Shown: positions 56,291-64,000 of the stretch, in pieces
Layout: each line of letters starts with the position of its first letter
How positions within the stretch are numbered: the stretch's first letter is position 1
From: Kappaphycus alvarezii
Lineage: Eukaryota; Rhodophyta; Florideophyceae; Gigartinales; Solieriaceae
NCBI GenBank assembly: GCA_002205965.3
Contig: NADL03000222.1
Span: 1 to 64,000 of the forward strand
Direction: 5' to 3'
Length of the DNA stretch: 64,000 nucleotides
Translations under genes and position numbers: made by a program
The notes under the pieces: generated by a model
What the model saw: only the letters and a program-made list of their open reading frames with translations
Database searches by the model: none
Told to the model about the DNA's origin: nothing

Positions 56291-59200
56291 ACAGAGATTA
56301 CGCAAGGTATTGGCTGGCCTAGTTTGATAGACGCCCTTCCCACCGTACAATTCACGAGAGGGGTTTGGTTCCTTTTGTAGTTCGCCCCATCAACCTCCAA
56401 AACTACTGCACTTCATTCTCGTTAATCATAACGGTCGTGGTGTTCCCTTGAGCAGAAGTTTTCCCCTGTTTTGTTTGAATACCAAGGTTTGTTCTGTTGT
56501 TTTGATATTGTTCGAATGATTTATTTTGTCTTTTTTGCTTAACAGCCACGTTTAAAAGACCACCATTGATCACTCTTACGTTGTTAATGGATAAAATTTT
56601 AAGAATAATCAAGCTCGCCTGAGAAATTTAGAAGAAATGAAGTGCAAAGTAAAATTCAGTTGATAGATAAGGCTTTTTTACCGAGACAAATTTCGAATTG
56701 TTGTCATTGTTGATCCCAAAATTGTTCTCGTATGCAGTCCAAAATTCATACTGAACTTCGTATGAATTCACCCTTGACGGAAAAATAAATATTAGGACTA
56801 ATCTTAGTTTAAAAGAAGTAGCCAGCTTCTTTTATTTTTCAAATAATCTATTCTGACCTTGATATGCAGTTATAAAGATCCTCGAAGTAGGCGCAATGCG
56901 AATTTATGCGTAGGCGACAACCTTTTAACTTCTTTAAACGCGTTTGTATTCGACTACTTTTGTCTAAATCGCTCAGACAGATCTGCAACTCAAGGAAAAG
57001 GCTTTAACAAGACTTCAAAAATATGAAGAGTAAAAGAAGATTCATTCGATCAAGCAAGTGTTGTTCATGGCATGAATAAAACGTGAAAGGAAATATTTTA
57101 GAAATATTTGGGGACTCCATTACTAAGTCATTTATATTCTTTCAAAGATTTTATGACACTGTTAGCTCTCCGGAAATCTTTTTCGCTTTCGATACCTAAG
57201 TCTGAACGCATTATTACACCTTAATGCATTGAATTTCCCCAGCGTTAATGTGCGAAACTGTGAATAACGATCCGATTGAATGTCTTTCGAATAAAATGCG
57301 TTTTTTACACTTATTCACTGAAGAAGAGGCCCATATGTCCTTTATTCACTCGGTGTCGAGAGTAAATGCGGCAATAAGCAACTAATTTGTAGAGAAATTG
57401 TGCAAAGCAGACATCGTTTCCAAAATATAGCATACGCGAGGAAAATAGGGTTGCACAATTTACTTTTACTCGGTAGTATTGGAAAAATAATAGCTTTATT
57501 AAACATATTTCTACAAAAATCTTAAAATTCCGACTTTTCTAGTCAATTTCTACCAACTGGTACGGCTTGAGTATCTTTAGAATTTTCTTCATTTGAAAAC
57601 TTTTCATTGGCTGCGGTGATAAAATTGTCGGGGGCATTGTCAATTCGCAATCGCTATACGTAAATTCAAAATCCCCGCAACAGGCGTGGATTATCTATCG
57701 ATTGACGGGGATGTCTCAGATCGCAATTTTGCACCAGAGCTGATTACTTATAGTGTTCAACAGATCTTTTTAAATATTAAAAGCATGAGTTTCGAGAAGT
57801 AATATCATTACATTGGCAACCAAAAGTAAGGAAAATCTTCATGCGACCATCTTCACCATAGAAAATCTGGAAATTCCAGTTTGCAATGGCTGCTTTCTTG
57901 ACTGTTCCAAACTTTTTTGAATTCAAAGTAGATAGATAGAGAAGGACAGTGTTGTATTTCACTTTACAGACTTTACAGCTTCACACGAATTCATTTCATC
58001 TCTTCTAAACATTGTAGAGTCAAACCACTGGTAACCTTGCAACCAGGGCTACTAGGCACTTCGCTGTCACTACACTTTCCTTAAAATTCTGAACACAACG
58101 TTTAACCCCATTGGTACACTTGGAATAGTTACGGGCAAGTTGCATACTGGGATACTGTATCATTGCTTTGCCAATCAAAAATTGCCTTACTATCCCATGC
58201 CACCTGGACCAATGTGTTTCTTATTTCTTATCAGAGTGTTTCACTTGTGCAAAATACAAATATGAAAGCGCTACTTAAGATACAGACAGGGCTATTTACG
58301 GGAATAATTGCATTCGCTACTGTGAGCTTTCAGTTTGCTTTACTTCGTATCCATCTTCAGATATCAACAAGTTAAAACCATCCGGCATCTCTTTTTTAAA
58401 ATAATATGATTATATTACTTATTGTGTGATTTGCCTACTACAGAAATACGTTCAACTTGCTGGTATCAGCAACAAGTTTCACCAAATATTCATCAAGATA
58501 TCTAGGGAACCTTTTTCTGATCCTTGTCGATAAATCTAAAACTGCTGCAGGATGCAGATTTGTTTGCGGCATAGAAACAGAATTGTAATCGTTTTGAAAT
58601 AATTTTCAGCTGACGACTATTCACTCATTGGTGGGGTAAGTCGAAGTCTATTCATCATTTTCATATCTATTTCAGTCAACTGCCTGATGAAAAAGTGAAA
58701 ATGTGCAAAATAATAATCGACACTTAGTTGGACAGTCATGTATAGCTATTTAGGTAATGAACAGTGGCTAAACGACGAAGGAGAATGATAGAGCGGACGG
58801 TAATATTTTTGCAACTTCTTTAGCTACTGGTTCCGGTCCTTATAGTAGCCGAGGTAGGATTCTTCAGATCTCGAATGAGCTAATGGACACTTAAATTTTT
58901 GTCAGCATCGTTTTATTACTCAGGAAGAAAGAGCTGTGAGGCATAAATTGAGTTGGTCGAATTCATTATTTAAAAATCTCCTTGAAATGCATATAATGGT
59001 GACCTGAGTTGTAACTGGGGCCATTAGCTGTGAAATTGACGTTTCAAAGATTTCTGTTAAGGAAAGGTTGAAATGTTTGTCCTCTGGAAATTAAATATCT
59101 CTGTAGCATGAATTTAATAACGGAGAACTATGAGGATATTTCACGAATACAGTATTACAGCCGAAAAGGTATACAAAATATAGCATAAACCAGGCATACT

Positions 59201-59780
59201 GTTGCAAATCAACATTATGCCACGTAGAAAGCACCTAAACCATTTTCTACAGCAATTGAAATTCTCCTTTTGCCGAATAAACTCCTCTGGTAGCTTCTAG
59301 AACAAATGTTTACTTCTAACCATGATTCATTATTTTTCTTTTGTTGTGTAAACGTGATTCGGTTGTCAGTACGCAAGACATTTAATAGATATTTTGGCCC
59401 CCATCTGTAACAATAACTATACATAAAGCACGGTGTTACCAACATTCTCACAATAATTAATACCGCACCAAATAAGTGGAAACTATGGGGTAAATTAGGT
59501 TGATTAAATGGGTTTAAAATAGGTTAGCCCATTGGCTGCAGTTTATTTGCCGGAAAAAATTTCTGATTGACATCATCGGAATGAAAGTGTGAATCTACCC
59601 TATACTGATCTTTCGCAGCGGCACAGTGCTTGTGGCGCTATCAAGGAAGCCTTTATACCTAGGCGTCTCATTGCGTAAAAGCTTTATCACATATTTGGTC
59701 GAATTTATACACTTCTTCCCCATTTCCTGTTAGTGTAAATGCTTTCTTTCTCCTCTTCTGACAGCCTCGAGATGGAAAAG
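56291..59780. other. AT-rich stretch with no gene seen
   Basis: No open frame above about 78 codons and no known protein, RNA gene or LTR recognised. Confidence 0.5.
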
Positions 59781-59799
59781 ACGCTTACGGAATTCCGTT

Positions 59800-60230
59800 G
59801 CTGTATTTTGCTGTACAAATTAGAGCTTTACCGTTACGATTATGCACCGTACAGTACTGTAAGCATGAGATGATCAGCTTTAGATCAGCTAAAGCAGTTT
59901 TAAGGTTAGTATCCCACCGTCGTCGACATGGCTTATGGAAAATTCCTCGATCATCCGGAAGCTCCAGTCGACTCTCTTCGCTGTCTATATAAGCCCCAGT
60001 CTCCCTTTATGTTCTGTATGAGTAAAGTCCCTCATCACACTCTCTCGTCTCAACTCACTTTCTTGGTCACTCACTTATTACCCTCTCACTGTCTATTCAC
60101 TATACTTCTTCTTCCTTCCTTTTCTCTATCTCGCTTTATCTTCTCTTTCTCTCCATCATTTCTTGCCATATCGCTCCTAAGCTCTCATTTTACTTTTTTT
60201 CAGCTCTAAGCTATCATTACTTTTAGTGGA
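59800..60230 (+). promoter_or_regulatory. Promoter/LTR-like patch 1
   Basis: A TTACCGTTACGATTATGCACCGTACAGTACTG block precedes a CTATATAAGCCCC TATA box (about 59,986), followed by a 170-bp polypyrimidine stretch (60,030-60,200). The layout and part of the upstream block recur at 61,620-61,860, so both may be decayed LTRs or promoters of one family. No coding partner seen. Confidence 0.3.
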
Positions 60231-61599
60231 TCTATTTAGTCCACTATTTTCATTCCTATTTTCCACTCTGAGACAACATACTCACTGACACTATTTGAAT
60301 TGAGCAGATATCCGCCAAATTCTACGTTACATTACACGAAATCCATGTGCTCCTTTTAAGTGCTTCCCCAGTGTCTTAGGTGTCTCTTAGCTACCCTCTC
60401 TTTCCCGCCCTTCCCACTGAAGTAAACCATTATCTCTCTCACGCACACATTCATAGGTGGGATGTGGATTGCTTCCATCGTGGGCGTTTAGAAGGCTTAT
60501 CACAGGAAAAGATTATTCAAAAGTCTTCTTTATTCTTTCTAGAAAGATATAAAGGTCCGAGAACAGAAAATTAGTGTCAGAGAAGATTCTAAGTAAGCCG
60601 TACCGTTACCAAAAAATGATTTTATTCTCTATAAATGCTATTTCGCTCAGTTAGCGATCTTTCTAGCCCTATGAGGAAGAAAAATCTTCCTGATGCATTC
60701 ATATAGTACAAAGTCAAGTGCAATTTCCTCTCTAGTGGTCAAATTGTTTTAAACCATATTAGAGGTCTTTATTTGCTCTTAACGTTTCATATTCTCCAAC
60801 TACTAGTGCGTTAATACATTAGCTGCGAGTCACCCTGCAGGTATTCTTCACGCTCCGCAGGCTGAACGCAACTAGATGTCTTTCTTCAACCCACCACTAT
60901 TTACTCCCGTGTTTAGTATCTCCCATAGAGGTCAGCAAGTCGGAACGCTGAAAACGTTTTTTCTATTTGTAGTGCAATATTACGAAGTCTCTTAGCCATA
61001 TTCAGTTCGTGGTCAATAAGTGCCTACCGCCCGTTAGGACCTCCCTAAAGCACGAACCTCCTCAGATTTTCCAATGGTGTATGTAAAGCCACCCGTGACC
61101 ATTTTGGTAAAATTACTGCGTTTACTTCATCTACCAAAACTGCCATGCAGAGCGCAGGCCTCTCCCGACGAGTAGTTTTTTCTTGCTCATGCTCTTTTAT
61201 ACAGACTAATTCAGCTAAATAAGTCCTCATATTTTTTAATATTTCTAATTTTCTCTTACGATGCCTCTGTATTGATATAAATGGATCTGAGAATATTTTT
61301 TCGGTAATTTATACGTATCAAACTGCAGCGGTAAGATTCTCCTTTTTACATTGATCGTTGGAGGATAAATTTCAAAAATAATTTCCAAACTTTCCACCGA
61401 ATCCGTATCGATCTGAAATTATGGCGTAGTTTCGCATAAATTCGGCTCATTTCTCCTTTTCATGTATCAAGTTCTTTCGTTTTGATACTTTAACTAAAAA
61501 ATTACGAGTTAACGTGAAAAGAAAATTCGAACATATCTTTGATCTGCCGCGTAGAACAAGTCACACGGGTAAGCTTCATCGGTACACAGTCAGCACCTT
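60231..61599. other. Spacer, nothing recognised
   Basis: AT-rich sequence between the two promoter-like patches. No gene, domain or repeat recognised. Confidence 0.4.
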
Positions 61600-61870
61600 T
61601 CATGATGGACACAAAGACAGCTTACCGTTATGCACCCTACACCCACTGCCGTAGCTGCATATGATTAATTTTGGCCACCGAGATGATTACTAAGTAGCAT
61701 GTATACCGCTTGCCCGAGAAAAATTGGTTTATGATCAAAATCTGTTCAAGAGGGCTATATAATCGCCAACTTGGAAATCTCTGGCGCAACTCCTAGATTC
61801 TCAATTCATTGCTTGTTCTGCCGTCTCTCGCCCTCTCTTCCTCTTTCATTGCCCAATAAAAAGCCATTTT
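61600..61870 (+). promoter_or_regulatory. Promoter/LTR-like patch 2
   Basis: A CTTACCGTTATGCACC block near 61,620 is followed by GGCTATATAATCG (TATA, about 61,757), a CTCTCGCCCTCTCTTCC pyrimidine stretch and AATAAA near 61,856. A TATA box about 100 bp before AATAAA resembles the R region of an LTR. No clean TG...CA ends or target duplication found. Confidence 0.3.
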
Positions 61871-62627
61871 AGTTCTTGGTGTCATTTGCTTTAAATTATT
61901 GAATGTTTCATTACTCTCACATGTGCAGAATCAAAACTTTCCGTCCTTCGGCTGCCCATTACATTTTTATTTGAATTATCTTCTGTCATTTGAGTATTTG
62001 GATATCTCTTTTACCCCATATCATACCTCAAATCGTGAAAATTGTACTTCGCCTCTTTACTCCTTTCTGTTTTCAAGTTCACTTGCAGGAGCATCGCTTT
62101 TGCAACACGTCAACTCTACGAGGGTAAGATTTCGCACGAAAGAGGCCTTTTATGAGGATGGTAAGTTAGTAGTCAACAAAGTTCTCAGTCTTCGAACGAA
62201 ATTCTCCAAGAGAAATATTTAGCGTGAACTTCATGTTACAGGTACGTGCCGAATGGCTCGCCACAGATGGAGTCCCCTAAGCACCTTCACATCCAAATCC
62301 ACCCTATGTGAGAAAGACGGACACTTCAAAACAACTTTTACATGTCATGAAGATATGGATTGACGGTACCTCAATTTTCATGTGATATCGGATGAGACGC
62401 TAGTACCGTAACCATCTCATTTAAGTCGTCTATTTATAATTTTAGCTCACATAACCCTCTTATCCTCACCATGTCAGTCGAAGAGGCTACTAACCACGTA
62501 TTCGAATGATAAGAATGATAACGTGGGCATGTTTTATGTCCTGAATTAGATGTTTTACCTTCAGTTAGTATATTAATTTTGTTTGTGTTTTTCTATGCTT
62601 AAATCGGCTCTAAAAACGGCCAAGCCC

Positions 62628-62705
62628 CATTGAATATTCCCAATTGGCCACATTTCTGCATGAAGTGATCTTTGTACAGTCCTTTTCATTGAATATTCCC
62701 AATTG
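62628..62705 (+). repeat. 19-bp direct repeat, 59 bp apart
   Basis: CATTGAATATTCCCAATTG occurs at 62628-62646 and again at 62687-62705. Each copy contains the partly palindromic core GAATATTC. Confidence 0.9.
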
Positions 62706-63726
62706 ACCTCGCAAAAACAACGGTACGATGATATTGTGGCTATCTCTCACTGTGCTCCGTGTAGTCGCTCTCCTTACTTCGATCCTTCGATCATCCTCAC
62801 CTGAGCCCAACAATTTTTCAGACTACTCAAATACACTCACGAAACTTCAACTCTAGGAATTGTCTACGTGTCTTCAGGGCAATCTTTATGTAGAATCTAG
62901 TCTATTTTGAGTACCTATTGATTTATAAGGAATATTCTGTATTGGCTCATACTCAATCATTTAGAGTCTCTTTTTTGTGCCAATGTTTGACCACTACCGC
63001 CCGATCTGATGTTTTCATCATGACTTACCCACTTTATCAAAAAGTTGCAGCCACTAGCCCGCAAACCGCTATGTTTTATTCCATGATTAATAAAATTATT
63101 GGGGTAAACTGACAGAATACCGGGTCCAGAGGAATTAATACTATAGAAAAGCACCAACACTAAATACAAATCATCTCACTAGCAACTTATCGAGATCCAA
63201 CCGTAGAGCCAAGCAGTGCGAGGTTCGGCCACTTCACGTACAAGCGCCGAGGGTAGGGTCACACTAGTCATTTTTCGCCCTGACGGCGCTACAGGTCATA
63301 AGTCCCTAACGTGAGTGACCTAGAAAACATAACGGAAGATCCTATCGACGCCAACCAAGGCCTTAGTTTGAAATCTTCCATCGATGAAGAGAAAAATCTC
63401 GCATCGCTTTTTCTCAACGTTTATCTTTACAAGGACCAGAACGGGGCATCTCTTTCAAATTTTTCGCTGTAGACTTTTGTCATTATATATCAAATTTATC
63501 CTCTCCTGAACTCTACCCTACGTCGTGACCTCCGAGATCACCTTCTTTCTCTCGGTTTCTACGTTCCGATAAGTCGCAATAATCAGATATAAGATGCCTT
63601 TTACAAATTGTGCGGGAAAAATCCCATGGATCTCGACTAATGCCGACCGTCAAGAGTCATGGAAAAGGTCATTCAGGCTTCTGCTACCATCTACGCCCGT
63701 TTTGTTACTTGAGGAGCTGATACTTG

Positions 63727-63770
63727 ATCTTCATAACACAGAAGATCAATCTTCATAACACAGAAGATCA
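63727..63770 (+). repeat. 22-bp x2 tandem repeat
   Basis: ATCTTCATAACACAGAAGAT plus CA is repeated head to tail (63727-63748, 63749-63770). Each unit begins and ends with complementary ATCTTC/GAAGAT arms and could fold. Confidence 0.9.
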
Positions 63771-64000
63771 ATGTAATGCTAGATTTCATCCTGATGTTGA
63801 TGTAAAAAGGCAACAAAATAAACATTGTACCCTCAGAAACTTCCTGAAAGGGTACTTGAGTAGTTAAGAGCGCTATGGTGGCTCAATTTTTGGATGTGTT
63901 TGACCAGAAATTTTCTATAACTTTTAAAATTGCGTCCAATCATATATTTGTTTTGAAGAGCGAAAGAAGTCAATCTCGATCATGTTGTGTGACTCTACGA

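Larger units (their letters stand above)
61871..64000. other. AT-rich window end with no gene seen
   Basis: One plus frame of 107 codons (61,899-62,222) has a hydrophobic, low-complexity translation and no recognised family. Two short repeats are listed separately. Nothing else supported. Confidence 0.45.

Noticed and set aside
59928-60209. 93-codon frame with many Ser/Leu/Phe residues
   Set aside because: It is produced by a polypyrimidine stretch. No domain and no codon evidence.
63180-63260. Possible tRNA (GGTTCG near 63,221)
   Set aside because: No matching acceptor stem, D-arm or anticodon arm could be drawn around it.

Overview
This window is a repeat-rich stretch of a eukaryotic genome. 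It is filled by reverse-transcribing elements: Ty3/gypsy-type LTR elements and RLE-type non-LTR retrotransposons (LINEs). The TATA-box LTR promoters, AATAAA signals, absence of bacterial operon structure and long AT-rich gene-free sequence all fit a eukaryote. A fungus or protist with an inflated genome is plausible, but nothing here fixes the taxon. I recognise no host gene, tRNA, rRNA or CRISPR array.

Layout. (1) Positions 1 to about 21,360 hold a tandem array of four copies (A-D) of a 4.4-kb unit. Each unit carries the 3' part of a LINE (end of the reverse transcriptase plus a CCHC/PD-D endonuclease domain), a 2.0-kb segment of unknown origin ('X'), and the 5' part of an LTR ('LTR2'). Solo copies of a second LTR family ('LTR1') sit at one identical LINE site before unit A, between A and B and between C and D; the site is empty between B and C. 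In the last unit LTR2 is full length, so it marks the right edge of the array. (2) 21,360-26,460 holds fossil pieces: an antisense coding fragment, the 3' end of a second LINE subfamily, a decayed LTR, and a heavily decayed LINE copy carrying an insertion. (3) 26,460-35,200 is AT-rich with no gene I can support. (4) 35,217-36,262 has another copy of the antisense-type fragment and the 3' end of a third LINE subfamily. (5) 36,676-51,532 is a head-to-head pair of related Ty3/gypsy elements, both broken. A solo LTR1 is nested in the LTR of the left one. (6) 51,533-56,290 is a composite LINE scrap followed by a more decayed gypsy element of a related lineage. (7) 56,290-64,000 is AT-rich, with two diverged promoter/LTR-like patches and small repeats.

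How the parts relate. LTR2 matches the LTRs attached to the gypsy pair, so that family is the likely source of the LTR2 sequences in the array. LTR1 shares the same internal layout but has a different U3 and no internal partner in the window. The most interesting signal is that both LTR families, and the gypsy LTRs, carry inside the LTR a TATA box followed by a protein-coding frame. The frame has a basic N-terminal block, a long Glu/Asp tract and a conserved C-terminal block. Differences between families fall largely at synonymous positions, which suggests an LTR-encoded acidic protein once kept by selection.

Caution: the four array copies differ mostly by single-base indels, which may reflect recent decay or uncorrected long-read consensus errors.
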